Positions 33,382-42,496 of a stretch of DNA of 64,000 bases are shown one piece after another. The position numbers and the translations under genes were made by a program. The notes beneath the pieces were generated by a model. It searched no databases. It saw only the letters and a program-made list of their open reading frames with translations, and had not been told where the DNA came from. Origin of the DNA: Betaproteobacteria bacterium HGW-Betaproteobacteria-7 (GTDB taxonomy: Bacteria > Pseudomonadota > Gammaproteobacteria > Burkholderiales > Rhodocyclaceae); NCBI GenBank assembly GCA_002840765.1, contig PHCE01000010.1, forward strand, positions 124,001 to 188,000. Reading direction: 5' to 3'. Positions within the stretch are counted from its first letter, which is position 1, and every line of letters starts with the position of its first letter.

Positions 33382-36303
33382 GTGCCTCTGGAAGAAACTG
33401 GCGAAGCAGGACGTGCCGCGCCAGCGGACGACCCGTCGCTGATCGACATCGCCGCTCTGGCTCAGGCGCTCGACACCGATCTCGAACGCGGCCTCGGCGC
33501 CGAAGAGGCGGCCAAACGGCTGCGCGCTGACGGCCCCAACGAATTGCGCGCGGTGCCCCCGGTGCCGATCTGGCGTCGTGTGCTGGCGCAGTTGCAGGAT
33601 CCCCTAGTCTATCTGCTGGGCGCCGCAGCGGCAGTAGCGCTGGCTGCCTGGTGGTTTGAAGGCCGAGGCCGTCCCGGCGTGGAAGGCTGGCCGCTGGATG
33701 CCATGGTCATCATCTGTGTGGTGCTGCTGAACGCCGTATTGGGCTGGCTGCAGGAGGCCAAGGCAGCGCAGGCGGTGGCGGCGCTGGCGAAGATGACCAC
33801 GGCGACATCGGCCGTGCTGCGCGACGGCGCCGTGGCGCGGGTGCCCAGCGCTGAGCTCGTCAAGGGCGACTTGTTGGTGCTGGCCGAGGGCGACGCCGTG
33901 GGCGCCGATGCCCGCCTGGTGCAAGCCGCCGCGTTGAAGCTGCTGGAGGCGCCGCTGACCGGCGAGAGCGAGCCGGTACTGAAGGATGCGGCGCCGCTGT
34001 CTGCGATTGCGGCACTGGGCGACCGGCTGAACATGGTGTTCAAGGGCACGGCGGTCGCCCAGGGCAGCGGGCAGGCCATCGTCACCGCCACCGGCATGCA
34101 GACCGAAATGGGCGACATCGCCACGCTGCTGGACACCACACCCGACGCACCGACACCGCTGCAGATCGAGATCGCGCATCTGGGCAAGGTGCTGGGCATC
34201 GCCGCACTGGTCATCGCCGCCGTCGTGGTGGTCACGATCCTGCTCATCTCGGATATCGCAGAGGTGGCCGATGTCGTCACGGTGCTGCTGCTGGGCGTAT
34301 CGCTGGCCGTGGCCGCCGTGCCCGAGGGCTTGCTGGCGATCCTCTCGGTGGTGCTGGCGATGGGCGTGCGCCGTATGGCGCGTCATCACGCCATCGTCAA
34401 GAAGCTGGCCTCGGTCGAGACACTCGGGTCGGCTTCCGTCATCGCGTCGGACAAGACCGGCACGCTGACACGCGGTGAAATGACGGTGCAGCGGGTGATG
34501 ACGGCCTCGGGGCGCAGCGACATCACCGGCGTGGGTTACGTGCCCGAGGGGCGCGCCGAGCAGGCCGGTGCCGAACTGGCCGAAGGCCCCCTGCGCTCAG
34601 AGCTGCAGGCCGTGCTGCGGGGCGGCAGCCTGGCCGGCAATGCCCATCTGCAGCAGAGCGAGGTCGGCACCTGGGGCATCCAGGGTGATCCGACCGAAGC
34701 CGCATTTCTTGTCGCCGAGCGCAAGCTGGACATGGGAGCAGATGGCGAGCCGGCGCCGGAAGGGAAGGAACGCTACGAGCGCATCGGCGAGATCCCCTTC
34801 ACCTCGCAGCGCAAGATGATGTCGGTGCTCGTGGTGGACCATGGCGCTAGCGACGTACATGTGCTCTTCGTCAAGGGCGCGCCCGACGTGCTGCTGGCGC
34901 ATTGCACCCACGCCCGCCGGGGCGAGGCCACGGTGGCGCTTGATGCCGCCTTGCAAGCCCAGGTGCTGGCCGACGTGGCGGCGATGACCGGTGATGCGCT
35001 GCGCACGCTGGCCGTGGCGCGCCGCACGCTGGCAGCCGATGCGCAAATTCCGGCCGATGCGGCGGAGGCGGCCGCGCTCGAACAGGATCTGGAATATCTC
35101 GGCACTGTCGGCATCATCGACCCGCCGCGCGAAGAGGCGGCCGTGGCCATTGCCGAGGCACGCCAGGCCGGCATCCGCGTGATCATGATCACCGGCGACC
35201 ACCCGCGCACGGCGGTGCGTATTGCGGCCGATCTCGGCATCGTCGACGCCGGCGCGCCGGTGCTCACCGGCATTGAGCTCGACCAGCTGGACGCCGCCGC
35301 CTTCGCCGCCGCCGCGCTGCGGACCTCGGTGTTCGCCCGTGTGGCGCCCAGGCACAAGCTGCACATCGTGCGTGCGCTGCAGGACGGCGGCAACGTGGTG
35401 GCGATGACCGGCGACGGTGTCAATGACGCTCCGGCGCTGAAGGCCGCCGACATCGGCGTGGCAATGGGCGTGGCCGGCACCGAGGTGAGCAAGGAGGCGG
35501 CCCGCATGATCCTGGCCGACGACAATTTCGCCACCATCGTGCTGGCGGTGCGCGAGGGGCGTGGCGTGCTCGACAACATCCGCAAGTTCCTGCGCTACCT
35601 GCTGTCGTCGAACCTGGGCGAGGTGTTGACGGTGTTCGTCGGCGTGGTAGGGGCGAGTGTCATCGGCCTGACGGCCACAGCCACCGGATCGGGCGGCGCG
35701 GTGGTGCTGCCGCTGCTGGCCACGCAGATCCTGTGGATCAACCTGATCACCGACACCGGGCCGGCGCTGGCCATGGGCGTGGACCCGATCGCCGAAGATG
35801 TCATGACACGCAAGCCGCGCCCGCGCAGCCAGCGCATCATCGATGCCGGCATGGGGCTGCTCGTGGCCGAAGCCGGCATTGTGATGGCGGTACTGACCCT
35901 GCTGACGCTGGACCTGTTCCTGCCCGGCGGGCTGATCGAGCCGGTGGACGCTTGGCTGGGCGCCGGCCCGCACAGCCTGGAGCTGGCGCGCACCGCCGGC
36001 TTCACGGTACTGGTCCTGACGCAATTGTTCAACTGCTTCAACGCGCGCTCGGCATCCGCATCGGCGTTCCACGCAGCATTCTCGAATCACTGGCTGTGGG
36101 CTGCGGTGGCGCTGTCGGCAGCACTGCAAGTGGCTGTCGTGCACCTGCCTTTCCTCAACCTCGCCTTCGGCACGGTGCCGCTCTCGGCCGGCCAGTGGGG
36201 CGTGTGTGTGGCGATGGCCAGCGGAGTGCTGTGGTTCAGCGAAGGGCGAAAGCTGCTTCGACGAAGCTGGACACGGCAGACGCTTGTACCGACCGGACCA
36301 TGA
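33382..36303 (+). CDS. Cation-transporting P-type ATPase (P2-type)
   Basis: A 973-residue inner-membrane cation pump. It has an N-terminal cation-ATPase domain (about 20-90) and the actuator motif TGESEPV (about 194-200). The TM4 ion-binding motif is AVPEGL (about 312-317), as in Ca2+-type pumps, and the phosphorylation site is DKTGTLTRG (about 358-366). The hinge is TGDGVNDAPALKAAD (about 674-688), and the TM6 motif NLITDTGPALAMG (about 788-800) is SERCA-like. Ca2+ is the best guess; Na+, K+ or Mg2+ cannot be excluded. GTG start at 33382; no other start gives a full N-domain. Confidence 0.9.
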   Translation: MPLEETGEAGRAAPADDPSLIDIAALAQALDTDLERGLGAEEAAKRLRADGPNELRAVPPVPIWRRVLAQLQDPLVYLLGAAAAVALAAWWFEGRGRPGVEGWPLDAMVIICVVLLNAVLGWLQEAKAAQAVAALAKMTTATSAVLRDGAVARVPSAELVKGDLLVLAEGDAVGADARLVQAAALKLLEAPLTGESEPVLKDAAPLSAIAALGDRLNMVFKGTAVAQGSGQAIVTATGMQTEMGDIATLLDTTPDAPTPLQIEIAHLGKVLGIAALVIAAVVVVTILLISDIAEVADVVTVLLLGVSLAVAAVPEGLLAILSVVLAMGVRRMARHHAIVKKLASVETLGSASVIASDKTGTLTRGEMTVQRVMTASGRSDITGVGYVPEGRAEQAGAELAEGPLRSELQAVLRGGSLAGNAHLQQSEVGTWGIQGDPTEAAFLVAERKLDMGADGEPAPEGKERYERIGEIPFTSQRKMMSVLVVDHGASDVHVLFVKGAPDVLLAHCTHARRGEATVALDAALQAQVLADVAAMTGDALRTLAVARRTLAADAQIPADAAEAAALEQDLEYLGTVGIIDPPREEAAVAIAEARQAGIRVIMITGDHPRTAVRIAADLGIVDAGAPVLTGIELDQLDAAAFAAAALRTSVFARVAPRHKLHIVRALQDGGNVVAMTGDGVNDAPALKAADIGVAMGVAGTEVSKEAARMILADDNFATIVLAVREGRGVLDNIRKFLRYLLSSNLGEVLTVFVGVVGASVIGLTATATGSGGAVVLPLLATQILWINLITDTGPALAMGVDPIAEDVMTRKPRPRSQRIIDAGMGLLVAEAGIVMAVLTLLTLDLFLPGGLIEPVDAWLGAGPHSLELARTAGFTVLVLTQLFNCFNARSASASAFHAAFSNHWLWAAVALSAALQVAVVHLPFLNLAFGTVPLSAGQWGVCVAMASGVLWFSEGRKLLRRSWTRQTLVPTGP

Positions 36304-36488
36304 GCGTCTGAAAATTCTGGCGCTCGGGTCTTGCCGCCGATTCATTCCTTGTTGCAACCCGGGAGCGATGGTGAGGTGGCCGTTGAAGTCATGGCTCAGC
36401 CGATATATGAGCGGCAGCGTACCGATTCCATTGCCCGGGATGCCTATCGTGATTCGCATGGATGCCGGTTAAAGCGTGCTGGTTCATC

Positions 36489-36600
36489 GTGAGCCAATAC
36501 GACAAGCACATCGCGACGGGTGATCGGCAAGCGAAAGGCCACGTCGAAGAAGCAAGAGGCAAAGTCAAAAGAACCGGCCGGCGAGCTGCTTGCGAGCAGG
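36489..36600 (+). pseudogene. CsbD-like remnant
   Basis: One frame starting at GTG 36489 reads GDRQAKGHVEEARGKVKRTG, the core of a CsbD protein (compare the intact copy at 3627-3788). The frame then shifts into unrelated residues and no CsbD C-terminus follows. The remainder of 36304-36644 has no other recognisable gene. Confidence 0.5.
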
Positions 36601-36644
36601 GAGCCAACTGTCGGGAATGGACCACAATGCATCAGGAGAATCTA

Positions 36645-36845
36645 ATGTTTAAGACGATTACTGCGACCTATGACAGCGAGACTACCCTCACGAACGTCGT
36701 TGACGATCTGATCAATGACGGACTTCCGCGCGAAAAGGTGTTCAGGGACGACAAGTTGCTGCAGATCAAAGTCATGATTCCGGAAGCGAGCGAGTCGGGA
36801 ATCAACGAAATTCTGAAACAGCACGGTCCAATCAAAATTAGTTGA
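36645..36845 (+). CDS. Small protein of unknown function (MFKTITATYD type)
   Basis: A 66-residue protein with an alpha/beta pattern. A first strand MFKTITATYDS is followed by a helix (about 15-27), a strand LLQIKVMIP (about 41-49) and a second helix ending GPIKIS. The ATG at 36645 follows AGGAGAAT at ideal spacing. It looks like a small ferredoxin-fold protein related to bacterial stress-associated small proteins. The family is not recognised firmly. Confidence 0.65.
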   Translation: MFKTITATYDSETTLTNVVDDLINDGLPREKVFRDDKLLQIKVMIPEASESGINEILKQHGPIKIS

Positions 36846-37083
36846 TGGCGGTGGTGCTGCGGTCGCCCTCCTTGGTTCGGCCGCCAAGGAGGGCAACTCG
36901 CCGGGATACTCCAGCCTCGTGGCATGGATCGTCGCGCAAAAAAGGAAATGAGACTGTTCGAGCCTGAAGGCTTGATGCCGGGGCCGAGCGAGCGTACGGC
37001 GAATCCGCGCCACGTTCATTCCCTGGCACGTGATTTCGCCCCGTGTTTTATCTGCAGTTCCAATACTTGAAAGGAATCTAGTC

Positions 37084-37473
37084 ATGTACGGATTCAGCAC
37101 CCAACTAAAAATGCCATTCGATGCCGCGGTCGCAAAAGTCACGGAGGCTTTGAAAGATGAAGGCTTCGGTGTGCTCACCGATATCGATGTCATGGCGACG
37201 CTGAAAGCCAAGCTCAACATCGAGCAGCGGCCGTATCGCATCCTCGGCGCATGCAACCCGCCGCTCGCCCACCGCGCAATCGAGGCCGAGCCGGATATCG
37301 GCTTGTTGCTGCCGTGTAACGTGGTGGTGCGCGAAGAAGCCGACGGAGCCATTACGGTGGCGTTCATGGATCCCGAGGCAGTACTGAAGTTGGTCGACAA
37401 AGCGGAAGTGACTGAGATTGCCAAGGAGGTTCGTGCGCAGCTGCTGAACGTATGTACCAGCCTCAAGTCGTAA
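37084..37473 (+). CDS. DUF302-family protein
   Basis: A 129-residue cytosolic protein. The DUF302 signature is clear: [24 protein letters not shown] (about 20-43), [20 protein letters not shown] (about 50-69) and [12 protein letters not shown] (about 74-85). The cysteines in GACNP and LPCNV are conserved in the family. Function unknown. The start at 37084 follows AAGGAATC. Confidence 0.9.
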   Translation: MYGFSTQLKMPFDAAVAKVTEALKDEGFGVLTDIDVMATLKAKLNIEQRPYRILGACNPPLAHRAIEAEPDIGLLLPCNVVVREEADGAITVAFMDPEAVLKLVDKAEVTEIAKEVRAQLLNVCTSLKS

Positions 37474-37536
37474 CGTCAGCCTGCTCGCGCAGTTTTTTCG
37501 GCCAGGCGCCGGCTACGATCGCCACAGGAGAACAGC

Positions 37537-37878
37537 ATGCAGATCCAGATCAACATTGACCACAATTTCGAAATCCATGAAACATCGATGGCACAGTTCC
37601 GGAGTACCGTGCAAAGCGCCCTGAGTCGCTTCAGCGAACACATCACCCGCGTAGAGATCCACCTGAGTGACGAAAATGCCGACAAGAGCGGGCAAAACGA
37701 CAAGCGCTGCCTGCTCGAGGCACGTCTCGAACGCCGGCAGCCCATGGCCGTTACCCATACGGCAGCGAATCTGAGCCAGGCGCTTGACGGCGCGCTAGAC
37801 AAAATGACGCGAATGATCGACAGCACACTGGGACGCGGGCAGCAATCCGGAAAGTCGCACGATGAAGATCAAACCTGA
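37537..37878 (+). CDS. HPF/RaiA-like ribosome-associated protein
   Basis: A 113-residue protein with the sigma-54-modulation/HPF fold pattern: [15 protein letters not shown], then [20 protein letters not shown] (about 27-46) and [18 protein letters not shown] (about 62-79). HPF/RaiA proteins bind the 30S subunit and silence ribosomes in stationary phase. It overlaps ppk2 by 17 nt, so the two are translated together. Start at ATG 37537 after AGGAGAACAGC. Confidence 0.85.
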   Translation: MQIQINIDHNFEIHETSMAQFRSTVQSALSRFSEHITRVEIHLSDENADKSGQNDKRCLLEARLERRQPMAVTHTAANLSQALDGALDKMTRMIDSTLGRGQQSGKSHDEDQT

Positions 37879-38752
37879 GGATTACCGGGTCCAGGAAGGC
37901 ACCAAAGTCCGCCTCGAAAAGTGGCCGACCCAGGTCGCACCGGCTTACAAATCCGAGAAAAATTATCACAAGCTTCTCGACGAACGGGTTGAGGAATTGA
38001 GCGACCTGCAACGCCTGCTCTACGCCTCCAACCGCTACTCGGTGCTGCTGATTTTTCAGGCGATGGATGCCGCCGGGAAGGACGGCGCCATCCGCCATGT
38101 GATGTCCGGGATCAATCCTCAGGGCTGCCAGGTATTCAGTTTTATACAACCAACGGCGAGCGAACTGGATCACGATTTTCTCTGGCGCACCACCCAAAAC
38201 CTGCCGGAACGTGGCCGGATCGGCATCTTCAATCGTTCCTACTACGAGGAGGTGCTGATCGTCCGCGTTCATCCGGAAATTCTGCACGGCCAGGGGCTCC
38301 CCGAAGAGTTGGTCGACGAAAAGACGATCTGGCAGGAGCGCTATCGATCCATTGTTGACCTGGAGGATCATCTGCACCGCAACGGGACACGGATCATCAA
38401 GTTCTTCCTGCACCTTTCGCCGGAGGAGCAGCGCCAGCGCTTTCTCGATCGCATCGACGAGCCCGAAAAGAACTGGAAGTTCAGTCTTGCCGATATTGAA
38501 GAAAGGCAATACTGGCAGCAGTACATGAACGCCTATGCGTCATGCCTGGGCGCAACCAGCACCAAAGTTTCGCCGTGGTATGTGGTTCCGGCAGACAGCA
38601 AGAAGAACGCCCGGCTGATCATTTCCACCATCATTCTCGACACCTTGAAAGAGCTCAAGATGCGCTATCCAGCGACGAGCGCAAAACGCCGTGCCGAACT
38701 GATGACGATACGCGAGCGCCTGGTAAAGGAAAGCGCGGCCGATGCCCGTTGA
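37862..38752 (+). CDS. ppk2: Polyphosphate kinase 2 family protein
   Basis: A 296-residue cytosolic nucleotide phosphotransferase that uses polyphosphate as donor or product. It has Walker [10 protein letters not shown] (about 66-74), [17 protein letters not shown] (about 122-138) with the PPK2 Walker B/lid residues, and lid arginines in [14 protein letters not shown] (about 203-216). The single-domain length fits the short PPK2 class; class I, II or III cannot be told apart by eye. It starts inside the HPF-like gene. Confidence 0.92.
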   Translation: MKIKPEDYRVQEGTKVRLEKWPTQVAPAYKSEKNYHKLLDERVEELSDLQRLLYASNRYSVLLIFQAMDAAGKDGAIRHVMSGINPQGCQVFSFIQPTASELDHDFLWRTTQNLPERGRIGIFNRSYYEEVLIVRVHPEILHGQGLPEELVDEKTIWQERYRSIVDLEDHLHRNGTRIIKFFLHLSPEEQRQRFLDRIDEPEKNWKFSLADIEERQYWQQYMNAYASCLGATSTKVSPWYVVPADSKKNARLIISTIILDTLKELKMRYPATSAKRRAELMTIRERLVKESAADAR

Positions 38753-38795
38753 CCGTTCTGGAGAATGCATTCGGCGAATGGCCTGCCGTACCACA

Positions 38796-40133
38796 CTAGC
38801 CGTGAAGCGTGCGCAGCACCTGTGTCGCCGCCATGAAGCGCGCCTCGACGACGAGCAGATCTTCCACCTCCGGCACGCCTTCTCGCGCCCCTCTGACGAT
38901 CATGTCGGCATGGCGCTGGAGGCAGGCCGCGTCCTGCGCATGTTGCACGTGGCCGGCAATCTGAGCGATAGCATCGAGCATGCGGATTGCCACGGCCGGG
39001 TTCGACCGGGCGCTTTGCCTTATCTGGTTGAAGGCCGTGTCGACGATCCCGGCAAACGTAGCCCCCGGCGCCACCAGCCGCAGCCGCCCGTGACTATCGA
39101 ACCTCAGCGGTGATGGCGTGTCGCGGCAGGCGAGGCGGCACAGGGCCGAACCCAATCGATCCACGCAGGAGATCGCCGTGAACGGGTCGTTGATACCCGG
39201 GGACAGCGCCCGCACCGCAATCTCGACTAACTGGAGGAACGAGAACTCGACATCCTGCGTGGCCGTGCGCTGATTTCCGAACACGAATGCGTCGTTCAGC
39301 TTCTCCACCAGAGCTTCAGTCACCCGTTCCGCCGGCCAGACCATCACCATCGACTGGCCTTGGACGAGGTAGTGCCCGGGCCGGCACTCCAGTCGCAGCA
39401 ACAGGTCTTCCTCACGAGCCAGCGCCATCAGGGCGTCAGCATCGATCAACTGAAGATAGCCGTCTTCATTGGCACCCACTGGCCGGGCCTCGCTCGCGAA
39501 CGCCGCCGGCAGGTCAGCTTCGCCTGGCGCTTTCGTAGCCTCCGATCCAGGCTCGCCCAGGTGGCCGGGAAACAGCTTGCCGATCCCCTCCTCCAGTTCC
39601 CTGCCGACCTTTGCCACGACCTCATTCGCCTGAATCGAGACCGAGACGTGGTGGATGAAGTAGATCAGCACGCCGATGCTGAAGATGGCCAGCAGCACGC
39701 CCAGGCTGACGGCGAGATTGGGCACGAAGGCCACCTCGTCGGCGCGCCGGATGGTGCGCAGCACGAGCAGGCAGTACACGAAGGTGGCCACGAAGGTGCC
39801 GAGCACCACCTGGTTGGCGGTGTCGCGCATGAAATTGCGCAGCAGGCGGGGGCCCAATTGTGACGAGGCGAGCGACATCGCCACCAGCGTCATCGAGAAC
39901 ACGGTCCCGGCAATAGCGATCATCGACCCGGCCACGGTACCCAGCAGCAGGCTGGCGCCCTCGGCACCACCGGAATAGCTCCAGCCCAGGCGCTCCAGCC
40001 AGTCGTCACCGACGGCCTTGTCGAGCTCAACGGCACCGATTGCCAGTGCCACGGCCAAGCAGGCCATGGCTGCAGGCACGAACCAGAAACTGGATCGGAG
40101 GCGATCCCAGAGCTTCAGCAGCAGTGCCTTCAA
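38796..40133 (-). CDS. DUF2254-family membrane protein
   Basis: A 445-residue inner-membrane protein. Four predicted helices lie in the first 170 residues and a large soluble domain follows. The DUF2254 hallmarks are IAGTVFSMTLVAMSLASSQLGPRLL (split over about 73-97) and ALSPGINDPFTAISCVDRLG (about 313-332). Function unknown. It is divergent from the MscS-like gene with a 168-bp gap and may share its regulation. Confidence 0.9.
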   Translation of the reverse strand: MKALLLKLWDRLRSSFWFVPAAMACLAVALAIGAVELDKAVGDDWLERLGWSYSGGAEGASLLLGTVAGSMIAIAGTVFSMTLVAMSLASSQLGPRLLRNFMRDTANQVVLGTFVATFVYCLLVLRTIRRADEVAFVPNLAVSLGVLLAIFSIGVLIYFIHHVSVSIQANEVVAKVGRELEEGIGKLFPGHLGEPGSEATKAPGEADLPAAFASEARPVGANEDGYLQLIDADALMALAREEDLLLRLECRPGHYLVQGQSMVMVWPAERVTEALVEKLNDAFVFGNQRTATQDVEFSFLQLVEIAVRALSPGINDPFTAISCVDRLGSALCRLACRDTPSPLRFDSHGRLRLVAPGATFAGIVDTAFNQIRQSARSNPAVAIRMLDAIAQIAGHVQHAQDAACLQRHADMIVRGAREGVPEVEDLLVVEARFMAATQVLRTLHG

Positions 40134-40301
40134 GTGACCTCACTTCAATCCTTGAGCCTGAGGGCAGGCCCCAAGCTGGCGCCGAACGCGCTCACGGCAA
40201 AGCCTGCACTTGTGCCGCGAAACGCACTGTTCGCTAGCGCACTCAACAATCTTGTGCGGCAGCGCACGGACGCCTCGCCGCCGGACGCGCATCCTGAAGG
40301 C

Positions 40302-41825
40302 ATGATCAAGATATCCCGATCGGTCGCCGGCGGCCCGCTTGTAGCCACGATGCTCGGGGCGGCAAGGCACCTCCTCGCGACGGCCGTGCGGGGCGTTACC
40401 TTGTGTGGCGTACTGACCTTTGTGGTGATTGCGCAGGAGGCACAGGACTCGGCTGCTTCGGCCCCGCAGATGCATAGGCCGGCCAGTGGTGGTAGCGAAG
40501 AGCGCTCGGCGGCGCCTGCCACCGTCGATGTCACGCCCGTTGCGCGCGACGAAGAGATCGGCCGGCGCCTGCAAAGCGTCCTCGACGCCACCGGCTGGTT
40601 CACCGGCGCCCAGGTGCGGGTCGATGCTGGCGTCGTCTTCCTCAGCGGCCAGGCGGAGACCGAGGAGCTGCGGAAGTGGGCTGGTGACCTGGCCCGCAAC
40701 ACCCAGGCCGTCGTCGCGGTGGCCAACCGGATCGAAGTGCCAAAGCCTTCCATGTGGGATATGCGGCCGGTGTGGGCGGGGCTGCTCGCCTTGTGGCGTG
40801 ACTTCCTCCACTCGTTGCCCCTCTTCGTCTTCGGCTTGATCATCCTGGCGCTGTCCGTCGCCGCCGGGATCATCGCGACGCGCACTGTGGCGGCCATCCT
40901 GGCCCCGCGCATCGAGGCCAGGCTGCTGCGCAGCGTGTTCGCCCGCAGCGCCGGCGTGCTCGTCGTGCTCGCCGGCACCTACGTCGTCCTGCGGGTCGCC
41001 GGCCTGACCCAGCTGGCACTGACAGTAGTCGGCGGTACCGGGCTGGTCGGGTTGGCGCTGGGCATCGCGTTTCGCGACATCACGGAGAATTTCCTGGCCA
41101 GCGTCTTCCTCAGCATGCAGCGCCCGTTCGCGACGGGTGATCTCGTCGAGGTCGCCGGCGTCACCGGCTACGTACAGCAGCTCAATGTGCGCACAACGAT
41201 CCTGATGACGCTGGACGGCAACGTCGTCCAGATCCCGAATGCCACGGTCTACAAGAGCAACCTGCGCAACTTCACGAGCAGTGAAAACCGGCGCGAGGAC
41301 TTCATCGTCGGCATCGACTACGCGGCCCTGATCACCGACGCGCAGGAGATCGCGCGCCAGGTGCTGGACAAGCACCCGGCGGTCCTGCAGGACCCGGAAC
41401 CCTCGGTGCTGGTCGACAGCCTCGGGCCGTCGGCCGTCAACCTGCGGGTCTACTTCTGGCTGAACGGCCGCGAACACAGCTGGATGAAGGTTCGCTCATC
41501 GGTCATCCGACTGGTCAAGCGGGCTTTCCAGGAGCACGGCATCTCGATGCCCGACGACGCGCGCGAGGTCATCTTCCCGCAGGGCGTGCCCGTCACCCTG
41601 ATCGACCGCACAGCAGCCACAGCGGCGACGGCCGACGCCGGGCCACAGCGTCGGCGCCCTGCTGCGGCGGGAGCGGAGGACACCGATGCCGTATCCACCG
41701 AAGCTGAAGCCGGTCTTTACAGCGAAGCCGTCGTGATCGAGGCGCAGGCGCGGCATGCACAGCCCTCGAAGGGCGGGGAAAACCTGCTGGCATCGGCACC
41801 GGGCCATTCGACCAAGGCGCTGTGA
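40302..41825 (+). CDS. MscS-like channel with an N-terminal BON domain
   Basis: A 507-residue protein. A hydrophobic segment (about 24-40) is followed by a BON-type periplasmic domain (about 75-145, with VDAGVVFLSGQAETEE). Three membrane helices follow, with the MscS pore and beta domain: GLVGLALGIAFRDITENFLASVF (split over about 250-272), PFATGDLVEVAGVTG (about 279-293) and VQIPNATVYKSNLRNF (about 311-326). It would open on membrane tension. The start at ATG 40302 was chosen because upstream codons lack features. BON fusion to MscS is uncommon. Confidence 0.85.
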   Translation: MIKISRSVAGGPLVATMLGAARHLLATAVRGVTLCGVLTFVVIAQEAQDSAASAPQMHRPASGGSEERSAAPATVDVTPVARDEEIGRRLQSVLDATGWFTGAQVRVDAGVVFLSGQAETEELRKWAGDLARNTQAVVAVANRIEVPKPSMWDMRPVWAGLLALWRDFLHSLPLFVFGLIILALSVAAGIIATRTVAAILAPRIEARLLRSVFARSAGVLVVLAGTYVVLRVAGLTQLALTVVGGTGLVGLALGIAFRDITENFLASVFLSMQRPFATGDLVEVAGVTGYVQQLNVRTTILMTLDGNVVQIPNATVYKSNLRNFTSSENRREDFIVGIDYAALITDAQEIARQVLDKHPAVLQDPEPSVLVDSLGPSAVNLRVYFWLNGREHSWMKVRSSVIRLVKRAFQEHGISMPDDAREVIFPQGVPVTLIDRTAATAATADAGPQRRRPAAAGAEDTDAVSTEAEAGLYSEAVVIEAQARHAQPSKGGENLLASAPGHSTKAL

Positions 41826-41853
41826 GCGCAGGGTCGCCTACATCGGGCGGGAG

Positions 41854-42036
41854 TCAACGCTCTGCTGACGGTGCCATGGCCAATGCGCGATCGAGCTTGT
41901 CTTCGATTTCGCCGAGATAGGCCGACAACGTCCCCGTCGCTTCCGCCAGCTTGTCCTGCATGCCCCGTTCCGATTGATCGATTCGGTTTCCGAACTCGTC
42001 GGCGTAAGACGGATCGGCCGATAAGCGGATCTCGAA
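41854..42036 (-). pseudogene. C-terminal remnant of an unidentified gene
   Basis: One minus-strand frame, open from a TGA at 42039 to the TGA at 41854, reads about 60 well-formed residues (DPSYADEFGNRIDQSERGMQ, then a helix EIEDKLDRALAMA). It has natural codon use but no usable start except an internal ATG. It looks like the 3' end of a lost gene. The rest of 41826-42187 holds nothing convincing. Confidence 0.4.
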
Positions 42037-42187
42037 TCAGCTCCCCTGCCCGCCTCCGTTTGACATTTTCCATCCGTTCGTCGGCAGTTCGGCCATTGCC
42101 GCCGCTCGTCAAGCGCGGCGAATCTGGCAGCAATGTCTTTCTGAGCTGCCGTTGGGAGGTAATGCCCCCCAAATGGCGGCACCCCAA

Positions 42188-42496
42188 CTATTCCCCACGG
42201 CGGTGGGGATCGTTTTCTCGTACGCGCCTGCGGTTATCTTCAACGTAGCGTTGCGCTCGGTTCTGGTCTTCCTCGTAGCGGCGGCGATTCGCCTCTTCGA
42301 CTTGGCTATTGTTGAAGTTGATCTGGGCACAGTCGGCCGCGGTGCCGGAACAGGAATAGCGACCAAGTCCGACGTAGGTGACCTTCGGTTCGGCCGAAGC
42401 CGCCACGCTTACCAAACCCAGTAGGACGACAAGCAGGAAAGCCTTTGTCGTCGAACACGCTCCGATCCTCTCCGGAAAAACGCCTGCGCGGATCAC
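42188..42496 (-). CDS. Small secreted protein, Arg-rich tail
   Basis: A 102-residue protein whose hydrophobic segment (AFLLVVLLGLVSVAASA, about 18-34) fits a signal peptide. The mature part has two cysteines (YSCSGTAADC, about 45-54) and a long charged helix rich in R, E, N and D. GTG start at 42496 overlaps the DUF2130 stop (GTGA), so it is coupled to that gene. Function unknown; it is the last gene of the minus-strand defence-like run. Confidence 0.6.
   Translation of the reverse strand: MIRAGVFPERIGACSTTKAFLLVVLLGLVSVAASAEPKVTYVGLGRYSCSGTAADCAQINFNNSQVEEANRRRYEEDQNRAQRYVEDNRRRVRENDPHRRGE

Noticed and set aside
34597-36459. 620-codon antisense frame over the P-type ATPase gene
   Set aside because: His/Gln/Arg-rich low-complexity translation typical of an antisense shadow; the plus-strand ATPase has all family motifs.
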